Source: Flavobacteriaceae bacterium (lineage in GTDB: Bacteria; Bacteroidota; Bacteroidia; Flavobacteriales; Flavobacteriaceae). Taken from it: a DNA stretch of 44,073 nt. The notes beneath the pieces are model-generated. The model saw only the letters and a list, made by a program, of their open reading frames with translations, was not told the DNA's origin and made no database searches. Each line of letters opens with the position of its first letter. Position 1 is the stretch's first letter. A program made the translations under genes and the position numbers. Shown here one piece after another: positions 34,657 to 41,789 of the stretch. The stretch spans positions 2,511-46,583 of the forward strand of contig NVRM01000004.1 of the NCBI GenBank assembly GCA_002400885.1, written 5' to 3'.

Positions 34657-34676
34657 AAAGGCGTTTAACATCTCTA

Positions 34677-34711
34677 AAGTGCATCTATTTATTTAGATGC
34701 GCTTTTTTTTT
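34677..34711 (+). terminator. Intrinsic terminator of the M16 pair
   Basis: Stem of 11 bp (34677-34687 with 34694-34704, one G-U pair), 6-nt loop and about nine T (34703-34711). It overlaps the last codons and stop of the convergent DMT transporter gene. Confidence 0.82.
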
Positions 34712-35579
34712 GCTTTCCATTCACCAAGTACACTCCAAACATAATTAAAGCTGCAGATGCTATTTGAACAATACTCAAACGCTCTCCATCCCATATCCCC
34801 CAAATAATGGCTACTATGGGGATTAAATAAGTGACAGAAGACGAAAAAACTGGACTAGCTATTTTCACCAAACTATTAAACAATATCTTAGCGACACCAG
34901 TCCCTAGCAATGCTAAAACAGCTACATAGCCAAAACTCTCCACGCTAGCTGGTCCCCAATTAAAACTTGTAAAAAACCCAGAGAAGTACACCACTAACAT
35001 TGCTGGAATAATCAACAAAACAAATTGCCCCACTGTAACAGTCATCGCAGACAAATCACCCAAATGTCTTTTTAAAATATTTACATTAAACGCATAGCCA
35101 ATAGAAGAAACAATTACAAACACCGCGTAAGAATAATCCTGACTTGGATGTAACTCCGCTCCTTTTAATATCAGAAATACAGTTCCTACCAATCCAATTA
35201 ACACCCCTAAGTACTGTCGTCTTCCAAAAACAAAGCCATACAAAACCGCACCTATTACTAACGTATTTAACGGGGTTAAAGAATTTAATATAGCCGCTAC
35301 AGAACTGTCGATTTTTTGAACTGCAAAAGCAAATAAAAATGCAGGAAAAAAAGTCCCTAAAAAAGAAGTTACTACAATGTGTTTCCATTGCCTATTCGTT
35401 ATGTTTTTTAAACTTTTAAAACCAATAAGCACCAATACAACCGCTGCTATTAACACCCTAAACGCACCTACTTGAATTGGTGTCAAACCAAGCAACGCTC
35501 TTTTCATTAAAATAAAAGAACTCCCCCATATAAAGGCCAGTATTATCAAATACAGCCACTTCTTTTTACGATTATCCAT
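34689..35579 (-). CDS. EamA-family (DMT) permease
   Basis: A 296-aa inner-membrane protein with ten hydrophobic segments in two EamA repeats. The first helix carries LAFIWGSSFILMKRALLGLTPIQVGAFRVLIAA, typical of the family, and the second repeat holds ALLGTGVAKILFNSLVKIASPVFSSSVTYLIPIVAIIWGI. The substrate is unknown; family members export amino acids or metabolites. The frame is open further upstream to 35678, but the ATG at 35579 (MDNRKKKW) starts at the family N-terminus and leaves 85 bases for the divergent lipoprotein gene, so it is preferred. Confidence 0.9.
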   Translation of the reverse strand: MDNRKKKWLYLIILAFIWGSSFILMKRALLGLTPIQVGAFRVLIAAVVLVLIGFKSLKNITNRQWKHIVVTSFLGTFFPAFLFAFAVQKIDSSVAAILNSLTPLNTLVIGAVLYGFVFGRRQYLGVLIGLVGTVFLILKGAELHPSQDYSYAVFVIVSSIGYAFNVNILKRHLGDLSAMTVTVGQFVLLIIPAMLVVYFSGFFTSFNWGPASVESFGYVAVLALLGTGVAKILFNSLVKIASPVFSSSVTYLIPIVAIIWGIWDGERLSIVQIASAALIMFGVYLVNGKQKKSASK

Positions 35580-35664
35580 ACCTTGTTCTAAATCACAAAA
35601 TTCTACTTTTTTTTCCAAACGGCTCCACTTTTTAGTACTTTCGTTGTTAAAACACAAAAACATC

Positions 35665-36045
35665 ATGAAAAAAATCACCTATATTATCGCTTTATTTACG
35701 GTACTGCTTGCTGTTTCCTGCAACTGCTCTAAGGATATAAAAACAGAAACAAACACAGCCACAACAGGAATAACGGAAAAAAAAATAGTCCATGTAGCCA
35801 TGAATATTGAAGGAATGACCTGTGAAATTGGCTGCGCAAAAATTATCGAATCTAAAGTTTCAAAACTTAAAGGGATTCAGTTTTCTCAAGTAAACTTCGA
35901 AGCAAAAAAAGGTATATTCTCCTTTGATGCAAATCAAATATCCAAAGAGGATATTAGTGCGAAAATTAATGGAATTGCAGGTGGTGATTTATACAAAGTC
36001 ACTCATACAAAAACACTTGACAGCATCCCAAATCAAGTCTTATAG
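35665..36045 (+). CDS. Lipoprotein with heavy-metal-associated (HMA) domain
   Basis: A 126-aa lipoprotein. The lipobox is LAVSC, and the modified Cys at residue 19 of MKKITYIIALFTVLLAVSC is followed by NCSKD. Residues about 45-115 form an HMA/ferredoxin-like domain (HVAMNIEGMTCEIGCAKIIES ... VNFEAKKGIFSFD). The metal motif is CxxxC (MTCEIGC) and not the classical CxxC. This form is known to me in Bacteroidota periplasmic HMA proteins; the metal is not certain. A TTG codon 21 bases upstream would add LKHKNI, but the ATG at 35665 gives the proper signal. No P-type ATPase or other copper gene is adjacent. Confidence 0.85.
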   Translation: MKKITYIIALFTVLLAVSCNCSKDIKTETNTATTGITEKKIVHVAMNIEGMTCEIGCAKIIESKVSKLKGIQFSQVNFEAKKGIFSFDANQISKEDISAKINGIAGGDLYKVTHTKTLDSIPNQVL

Positions 36046-36145
36046 CCTTACAATTGATCGACTTAAGTGATATTTATCATGGAAAACATATCAATTTCCA
36101 AAATTTATTTGTTTATTTGTCAAATAAAAATCAATCTATAGAAAA

Positions 36146-36592
36146 ATGAAAGTACTAAAAACCATTGCTATCATCGCTTTTTTAAGTGTTTTAGCTATCT
36201 CTTGTAAAGAGGAAGTAAAAGGAGCAAAAGATGCAACTAAATCTGCTATTGAAGCAACAAAAGACGCTGCTACATCTGCTGCAGACAAAACTAAAAATGC
36301 TGCTGCATCCGCTGTAGATAAAACAAAAAATGCTGCTACATCTGCAAGTGACGCAGTAAAAGGAGCTACTTCTAAAGCAGGAAATGCAATTGACAGTGCT
36401 GCCGCAAGAGTAAAAGAAGCCTCTAAATCAGCTCAAGATGCTGCTAATTCAGCAGTAAACAAAGCAAAACAAACTGTAGGAGATGCAAAAGACACTGCTA
36501 CTGATGCTGCTAAAAAAGCTGCAGATGCGGCTAAATCTACAAAAGAAGATGTAAAAAAAGGATTTAATTCTTTAAAGAAATCAATCAACTAA
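36146..36592 (+). CDS. Ala/Lys-rich LEA-like lipoprotein
   Basis: A 148-aa lipoprotein. The signal peptide ends LAISC (Cys at about residue 20), followed by KEE, which resembles the K-(D/E)2 surface-export signal described for Bacteroidota lipoproteins, so it may face outward. Residues about 25-140 are almost only Ala, Lys, Asp, Thr and Ser, in about 11-residue repeats such as DKTKNAAASAV, DKTKNAATSAS, like plant LEA group 3/4 or apolipoprotein-like amphipathic helices. DNA repeats underlie this (gctgctacatctgc twice). The family is linked to desiccation or stress tolerance in other organisms; the role here is inferred. Confidence 0.82.
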   Translation: MKVLKTIAIIAFLSVLAISCKEEVKGAKDATKSAIEATKDAATSAADKTKNAAASAVDKTKNAATSASDAVKGATSKAGNAIDSAAARVKEASKSAQDAANSAVNKAKQTVGDAKDTATDAAKKAADAAKSTKEDVKKGFNSLKKSIN

Positions 36593-36616
36593 ACATATTT
36601 TTACAAAATAAAAGAG

Positions 36617-36641
36617 CTCTAACTTTGGTTGGAGTTTTTTT
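36617..36641 (+). terminator. Intrinsic terminator after the LEA-like gene
   Basis: Stem ctctaac (36617-36623) with gttggag (36628-36634), one G-U pair, loop tttg, then seven T (36635-36641), touching the last bases of the convergent COX15 gene. Confidence 0.75.
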
Positions 36642-37686
36642 ATGCCTTTTTTTGAGTACTGTAGTCATAAAACAACAGGCTAATAAAAAACAACAAGCCC
36701 ACTAACTGATGTAAGACTCCGTAAACTAAAGGGATTTTACCTTGTACATTGAGTACCGTCAACACTCCTAACACTAATTGTATTACCACCAAGCCAATCA
36801 TTGCCCTTAACCAAAACAAGGAAATTCCTTTCCAACTTTTATAACAGCGAATAAACAATACCGTAACCAAGAACACCAGTAGATACGCCAACATACGATG
36901 GACAAACTGAATAAGTGCTGGTGCAAACACATTGGAATCATAGTTCGTCATATTTAACCAATGCCAATTTTCTGTACTCAATAAAACTTTAGGCACAAAT
37001 GTACCATTCATAGATGGCCATGAAGGATAATACAACCCCGCTTTCATTCCTGCCATTAATCCAGCAATCATCATTTGCACTACGGTGACTCCCAATACCC
37101 ATTTTACAAGAGGTTTCTTTTCTGTTTTTTCACCACCATAACAGTACGCATAAGTTATCGTTTTTACCATGGCCCAAATTACAAAAATAGCCAGTATGAA
37201 ATGTAAAGCCAACTTATATGCATTTACCCAAGGCCTGTCTACCAAACCACTTTTTACCATGATCCAACCCGCAGACGCCGTAAGTATTGTCAATACAACG
37301 ACTAGTAATAAATGCTTAACAAGGGTTTTGTCTATTTTTTTTCTAAGGACAAAAATCACAAAAGGTATGAGAAAAATAAGCCCGAGAGAACGTACCCATA
37401 ATCTGTGAAAGTACTCCCAGAAATAGATGAATTTAAAATCCGCTAAGGTAAAAGTTGCATTAATTTTAGAAAACTGAGGGGTCTGCTTATACAAAGAAAA
37501 GGCAGCCTCCCATTGTAATGAATTCAACGGAGGGATGACACCACTAATAATATCCCATCTGGTAATGGACAACCCCGAACCTGTCAAACGTGTAATACCT
37601 CCTAATATCACTTGACCTATCAACATGATTAAACCTATTAATAACCAATAACGAACCGTTTTTGAATACTTATAATCTTGTCTCAT
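36640..37686 (-). CDS. COX15/CtaA heme A synthase
   Basis: A 348-aa inner-membrane enzyme with eight hydrophobic segments that oxidises heme O to heme A for cytochrome c oxidase. The four heme/substrate histidines are visible in EYFHRLWVRSLG, ALHFILAIFV, FVHRMLAYLL and LHQLVGLLF. GGITRLTGSGLSITRWD in the first loop is the COX15 signature, and NYDSN/FAPALIQ lies before the third His. The frame is open to a TTG at 37701 inside gldD; the ATG at 37686 is 5 bases after the gldD stop and is preferred. No other cytochrome oxidase gene is in the window; it appears to be co-transcribed with gldD. Confidence 0.93.
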   Translation of the reverse strand: MRQDYKYSKTVRYWLLIGLIMLIGQVILGGITRLTGSGLSITRWDIISGVIPPLNSLQWEAAFSLYKQTPQFSKINATFTLADFKFIYFWEYFHRLWVRSLGLIFLIPFVIFVLRKKIDKTLVKHLLLVVVLTILTASAGWIMVKSGLVDRPWVNAYKLALHFILAIFVIWAMVKTITYAYCYGGEKTEKKPLVKWVLGVTVVQMMIAGLMAGMKAGLYYPSWPSMNGTFVPKVLLSTENWHWLNMTNYDSNVFAPALIQFVHRMLAYLLVFLVTVLFIRCYKSWKGISLFWLRAMIGLVVIQLVLGVLTVLNVQGKIPLVYGVLHQLVGLLFFISLLFYDYSTQKKA

Positions 37687-37691
37687 ATCAG

Positions 37692-38264
37692 TTATTTCCA
37701 ATGTGTTGTTTCCATTAAATGATGAATGTCTTTTTCTATGTATTTTACTGCAGGCAAAATAGAATCATAATTGGGTCTCACCTTGAAATACAAGGCTCCC
37801 GAAAGCATGTGCTGTACACTATCTGTAAGTCTAAACTGAATATTAGAAGCTGCATTCCCTACAACTCGATACAACCTACCGTACACTTTTTCCTCCGTAT
37901 TTTCAAAATCTTTACGCGCTGGACTGATCATATCTGCCTTCACAGAATGCTCATAAGTTAACTTTTCCACCTCTCTTAAAATTTCCTCTAAATTTCCATT
38001 CACTTCTCTGTAAGTAATATGGATGGTTGCTTTTAATTTCGGATAATTAATTTTTACCCAACATCTACCTTCATCAAACTGGACATTTGCCTGCTCAGAT
38101 ATTTCGAAAGAATAATCGCAGGGAGAATCCACTTTTTTATAACTAACTTCAGGATAAGACAAGCTCAAATAAGACACTGGCTTCGGCTGCGTTTCAGAAG
38201 TACATCCTGCTAAAAGACAGCCGAAAATCAACATGAAAAATACTCTTTTTATAAAATCCACCAT
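37692..38264 (-). CDS. gldD: Gliding motility lipoprotein GldD
   Basis: A 190-aa lipoprotein with lipobox LLAGC (Cys at about residue 21). In F. johnsoniae GldD is needed for gliding and chitin use and is encoded with gldE. The sequence YLSLSYPEVSYKKVDSPCDYSFEIS, the basic VKINYPKLKATIHITYREV and the late GALYFKVRPNYDSILPAVKYIEKDI fit GldD in length and order. The ATG begins directly next to the gldE stop codon (no gap), so the two are translated from one message. Confidence 0.93.
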   Translation of the reverse strand: MVDFIKRVFFMLIFGCLLAGCTSETQPKPVSYLSLSYPEVSYKKVDSPCDYSFEISEQANVQFDEGRCWVKINYPKLKATIHITYREVNGNLEEILREVEKLTYEHSVKADMISPARKDFENTEEKVYGRLYRVVGNAASNIQFRLTDSVQHMLSGALYFKVRPNYDSILPAVKYIEKDIHHLMETTHWK

Positions 38265-39572
38265 CTATCTTGAAATTGTAATTTTTACTTGTTTAATCCT
38301 TCTCTTATCCATAGCCTCTATCAAGAAAGTACAATTCTTAAAAAACAATTGATCATTTTTTTTAGGAAACCTTCCTGATATTTCTAGTATAAATCCGGCA
38401 ATCGTCTCTGACTCTCCTTTCTCCTCTTCAAAATCTTCTAAATTTTCCAAAGAAACTATTTTATAAAAATCTTTGAGTGCTGTTTTTCCCTCAAACACAT
38501 AATTATTTGCATCTAACTTAGAATAAAATACATCATCATCGTCAAACTCGTCAATGATATCACCTACAATCTCCTCGATCACATCATCTAAGGTTACAAT
38601 TCCGCTAGTACCACCGTACTCGTCTACTACCACCGCCAAATGACTTTTTAACTCCTGAAACTCCACGAGTAAATCATCCAGTTTTTTATTCTCAGGCACA
38701 AAATATGGCGTCCTAATTAACGCTTGCCAATTAAACTCTTTTTTATCTATATGAGGTAATAAATCCTTCGTGTACAACACCCCTATAATTTCATCGATAG
38801 ATTCTTTATACACTGGGTTTCTCGAAAACCCTTTTTTAATGATTTTCTTCAAGACCTTCGTATAAGACTCCTCTATAGACAAGGCAAAAATATCGATACG
38901 CGGCGTCATAATCTGATTGGTTTCCGTTGCCCCAAAGCTCACAATACCTTCTAGAATTTTTTTCTCTCCTTCGGAAGTAGCATCCGTTGCTGTTAGTTCC
39001 AGCGCTTGTGACAGACTTTCTACAGAGATATTTGTTTGTTTTTTAGACAATCTATTTTCTACAAGCGATGTCAATCCAATCATAGGAACACTTAAAACAG
39101 ACAATAAGGTTTTTAACAACTTAATAGGAAACGCCATAAACGAGGCGAATTTCAAGGCATTTCTAGTCGCGTACACTTTTGGCAACACCTCACCGAAAAG
39201 AACGATTAAAAAGGTTACAAGCACTACTTCTATCACAAATTTAAGCGTTTCGGAATGCAAGGAAGCTAAAAATATTTCGCCTAAATAAGCAAAAATAAGC
39301 ACGACTAAAATGTTGATGAAATTATTGGCAATTAAGATGGTAGCCAATAATTTTTCAGGAGTCCCAAGCAGCTCAGCTACTACATTTTGTTTTCTAGAGG
39401 GATTTTCAGCAGCTTCTTCTATATGTATTCTAGTCAAAGAAAAGAAAGCTACTTCCGCACCAGACACTAAGGCAGAACAAATTAAAAGAGCAAATAACAC
39501 CACGCAAATCACGAGGGTCCAAATATTTAAATCAGCGAAGAACGATATTGACAATATGGGTTCAGGGTCCAA
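38265..39572 (-). CDS. gldE: Gliding motility-associated protein GldE (CNNM/CBS family)
   Basis: A 435-aa membrane protein of the TlyC/CorC hemolysin-like group. An N-terminal CNNM/DUF21 domain with about four membrane segments (residues about 15-185) includes SALVSGAEVAFFSLTRIH. Two CBS domains follow at about 205-330 (MTPRIDIFAL, DEIIGVLYTKDL, VVDEYGGTSGIVTLDDVIEEIVGDI), then a transporter-associated C-terminal domain (about 345-435). GldE works with GldD in gliding; the biochemical role is not settled. The first usable codon is TTG at 39572: the frame is blocked by a stop eight codons upstream, and no ATG precedes the first helix. It lies 21 bases after ssb. Confidence 0.93.
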   Translation of the reverse strand: MDPEPILSISFFADLNIWTLVICVVLFALLICSALVSGAEVAFFSLTRIHIEEAAENPSRKQNVVAELLGTPEKLLATILIANNFINILVVLIFAYLGEIFLASLHSETLKFVIEVVLVTFLIVLFGEVLPKVYATRNALKFASFMAFPIKLLKTLLSVLSVPMIGLTSLVENRLSKKQTNISVESLSQALELTATDATSEGEKKILEGIVSFGATETNQIMTPRIDIFALSIEESYTKVLKKIIKKGFSRNPVYKESIDEIIGVLYTKDLLPHIDKKEFNWQALIRTPYFVPENKKLDDLLVEFQELKSHLAVVVDEYGGTSGIVTLDDVIEEIVGDIIDEFDDDDVFYSKLDANNYVFEGKTALKDFYKIVSLENLEDFEEEKGESETIAGFILEISGRFPKKNDQLFFKNCTFLIEAMDKRRIKQVKITISR

Positions 39573-39593
39573 ATAAAGAGCGTTTAGATTTTA

Positions 39594-40028
39594 TTAAAAT
39601 GGTAAATCATCTGCATCCTCTTCCTTAGAAGATTTTGATGTAATAGGATTCGTAGTTGGTACGTTTTCTGTAGTCGGAGGAACCGAAGTATCCTTTTTTG
39701 TTTTAATAAAGGTCATTTCCCTAACATGAATTTCAGTCATATAATGCGTGGTTCCTTCTTGCTCCCATTTACGAGATTTGATACGACCTTCACAGTATAT
39801 TTTATCACCTTTACTCAAGTATTTTTCACATATTTCAGCTAACTTATTGCGAACTACCACATTATGCCATTCGGTATTTGTAATTCGTTCACCCGTTTCT
39901 TTACTTGTAAAGGTCTCATTAGTAGCCAAAGAGAAACGCCCAATTGAGTTTCCTCCTTCAAAATAATGCATTTTCACATCATCACCTAGATGACCTATAA
40001 GTATCACTTTATTAACTGTACTCGCCAT
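39594..40028 (-). CDS. ssb: Single-stranded DNA-binding protein
   Basis: A 144-aa OB-fold protein (residues about 4-105: VNKVILIGHLGDDVKMHYF, FSLATNETF, EWHNVVVRNKLAEICEKYLSKGDKIYCEGRI) with a flexible tail ending in the acidic tip EEDADDLPF, which binds partner proteins. The frame is open to a TTG five codons upstream, but MASTVNK at 40028 is the family start. It lies between mutY and gldE, the order known from F. johnsoniae. Confidence 0.97.
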   Translation of the reverse strand: MASTVNKVILIGHLGDDVKMHYFEGGNSIGRFSLATNETFTSKETGERITNTEWHNVVVRNKLAEICEKYLSKGDKIYCEGRIKSRKWEQEGTTHYMTEIHVREMTFIKTKKDTSVPPTTENVPTTNPITSKSSKEEDADDLPF

Positions 40029-40065
40029 AATCCTATGAATCAATTTGAATCAAATATACAAAAAA

Positions 40066-41103
40066 TTACTCCGATAAATACTCTTTTAAAAAATTATGAA
40101 TCAATACAGGCACCGGATACTCCAACACCTCTTCCCAAGGGGTTTTATAATTTTGATGTCCCTGCGTAGTCAGTAGCCAAAATTTCGTATAAATATGTTG
40201 ATGGGACAATTTATGGACCACCATCTTAGGACGAAACAACTTTAAGCGAACATCGCCCTTAACAATAGCATTAAAATCTTCAGAATTCATCAAGTCTTTT
40301 TCATCAATTTCCCCAGTACTTTCTACGCAAGGAAATTCATAAAGACCTTGCCAAATACCTTTCCCTGTTCTCAAATTCAACTGGGTATACCCATCGGCTT
40401 GCATGACTAAATAATTAAAATAGCGTTTTCTTACTTTCACTTTTTTATCCTTGACAGGTAGTACACTCACCTTATTTTCTGCCAATGCTACACATTTATT
40501 GTTGACAGGACATACTGTGCAATTAGGGTTTTGAGGTTTGCATTGTACGGCACCAAATTCCATCATCGCCTGATTGTGATCACCGGGATTCTTCACGTCT
40601 AATAATTCTTGGGCAAGTAATTTAAACTCCTTAATACCTTTCGTACTATTAATAGGGGTATCCACTCCGAAAATTCGACTGAGCACTCGGTACACATTTC
40701 CATCTACTACAGCCATAGGCTCGTCAAAGCATATAGACGACACCGCAGAGGCTGTATAATCCCCTACTCCTTTTAAACTTAACAAGTCTTTATAGGTCTT
40801 TGGGAACTGGCCTTCCAACTGGTTTACGATGTATTTGGCACTAAAATGCAAGTTCCGAGCCCTTGAATAATAGCCCAAACCTTGCCAAAGCTTTAACACC
40901 CTGGATTCCTCGCTGTTAGCAAGATCATTCACTGTTGGAAAATTCTCGACAAAAGAGAGATAATAAGCCATCCCTTGATCCACACGAGTCTGCTGAAGGA
41001 TGATTTCTGAAAGCCAAATATAATAAGGGTTGGAAGTTTTGCGCCATGGTAATTCTCTTTTATTCTCTAAATACCACGGCACTAAGATGTTAGTAAGCCA
41101 CAT
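40066..41103 (-). CDS. mutY: A/G-specific adenine DNA glycosylase MutY
   Basis: A 345-aa repair enzyme that removes A paired with 8-oxoG. From the ATG at 41103: catalytic Glu in LSEIILQQTRV (about E33), HhH motif LLSLKGVGDYTASA (about 108-121), catalytic Asp in AVVDGNVYRVLSR (about D134), the [4Fe-4S] ligands in CKPQNPNCTVCPVNNKC (C188, C195, C198, C204), and a C-terminal NUDIX-like 8-oxoG recognition domain (about 225-345). A TTG three codons upstream is the alternative start. It is divergent from the HU gene and is the first gene of mutY-ssb-gldE-gldD-COX15. Confidence 0.97.
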   Translation of the reverse strand: MWLTNILVPWYLENKRELPWRKTSNPYYIWLSEIILQQTRVDQGMAYYLSFVENFPTVNDLANSEESRVLKLWQGLGYYSRARNLHFSAKYIVNQLEGQFPKTYKDLLSLKGVGDYTASAVSSICFDEPMAVVDGNVYRVLSRIFGVDTPINSTKGIKEFKLLAQELLDVKNPGDHNQAMMEFGAVQCKPQNPNCTVCPVNNKCVALAENKVSVLPVKDKKVKVRKRYFNYLVMQADGYTQLNLRTGKGIWQGLYEFPCVESTGEIDEKDLMNSEDFNAIVKGDVRLKLFRPKMVVHKLSHQHIYTKFWLLTTQGHQNYKTPWEEVLEYPVPVLIHNFLKEYLSE

Positions 41104-41185
41104 GTAATTCAATATATTTGCAATAATACACTTTTTATTTCATTAATTTTTAGCAAATTAACTTTTACGAATTGATTAAATATCA

Positions 41186-41193
41186 TATATTTG
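41186..41193 (+). promoter_or_regulatory. -7 promoter element of the HU gene
   Basis: TATATTTG followed by CACC, a typical flavobacterial start region, 42 bases before the ATG. The triplet at the ideal -33 position is TTT, not TTG. A second TATATTTG on the same strand lies at 41113-41120. Confidence 0.65.
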
Positions 41194-41235
41194 CACCCTC
41201 AAAAATAATATTAATACATATAATTATATCAAAAA

Positions 41236-41526
41236 ATGACGAAAGCAGATATCGTATCGAAAATTGCAGAGAAGTCTGGGATAGAAAAGGCAGATGTTTT
41301 GGCGACAGTTGAAGCGTTCATGAATGAAGTAAAGGAGTCTTTGGAAAGTGGAGATAACGTTTATTTAAGAGGATTTGGTAGTTTTATTATTAAGAAAAGA
41401 GCCGAAAAAACTGGAAGAAACATTTCAAAAAACACAACTATCAAGATTCCTGCACACAATATACCTGCTTTTAAGCCTTCAAAAGTATTTTCTGAAGGAG
41501 TAAAAAGTAAAGTTGCAGTAAAATAG
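41236..41526 (+). CDS. HU/IHF-family DNA-binding protein
   Basis: A 96-aa nucleoid protein. It has the HU fold: helical N-terminus (MTKADIVSKIAEKSGIEKADVLATVEAFM pattern), the conserved turn LRGFGSFIIKKRAEKTGRN (about 54-72), the DNA-binding beta arm with IPAHNIPAFKPSK containing the minor-groove proline, and a short Lys-rich end. It bends and compacts DNA without sequence preference in most members. It is followed after 34 bases by the 29-aa ribosomal-protein-like gene. Confidence 0.96.
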   Translation: MTKADIVSKIAEKSGIEKADVLATVEAFMNEVKESLESGDNVYLRGFGSFIIKKRAEKTGRNISKNTTIKIPAHNIPAFKPSKVFSEGVKSKVAVK

Positions 41527-41560
41527 TTAACACATTTATTAATTTAAAATAATTTTCATT

Positions 41561-41650
41561 ATGCCAAGTGGTAAGAAAAGAAAGAGAACTAAGATCTCTA
41601 CGCACAAACGTAAGAAGAGACGTAGACAAAATAGACATAAGAAAAAGTAA
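41561..41650 (+). CDS. 29-aa very basic peptide, bS22/mS38-like (AURKAIP1/COX24 type)
   Basis: A tiny frame below usual length cut-offs: ATG at 41561, TAA at 41648-41650. It starts MPSGKKRKRTK, continues ISTHKRKKRRRQ and ends NRHKKK; 20 of 29 residues are Lys, Arg or His. This matches my memory of a short protein found throughout the Bacteroidota, annotated as an AURKAIP1/COX24 domain protein and related to mitochondrial mS38 and mycobacterial bS22 of the small ribosomal subunit. Position between HU and RNase G and the terminator fused to its stop codon support a real, separately ended gene. Confidence 0.85.
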   Translation: MPSGKKRKRTKISTHKRKKRRRQNRHKKK

Positions 41651-41671
41651 GCTCAGCTTACTTTTTCTTTT
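41641..41671 (+). terminator. Intrinsic terminator overlapping the 29-aa gene's stop codon
   Basis: Perfect inverted repeat gaaaaagtaagct (41641-41653) and agcttactttttc (41655-41667) followed by TTTT. The 5' arm contains the last Lys codons and the TAA, so coding and terminator sequence are shared. It would limit HU/bS22-like transcription from running into RNase G. Confidence 0.78.
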
Positions 41672-41789
41672 CGTTTAACGATCATTGAAATAGAAATTTA
41701 TTCGTAAATTTCGATAGGGCTTAAAAACCCTGTGAACTTAACATAACCAGCATGTATAATATACTATACGTGCACAAAAACAATACAGA

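Noticed and set aside
36146-36592. Repetitive Ala/Lys gene as a spurious frame over a DNA repeat
   Set aside because: It has a proper start, lipoprotein signal, uninterrupted frame and its own terminator, so it is kept as a gene.
41113-41120. A second TATATTTG as the main HU promoter
   Set aside because: It lies 116 bases from the ATG at the mutY start with no -33 TTG; the nearer box at 41186 is better placed.
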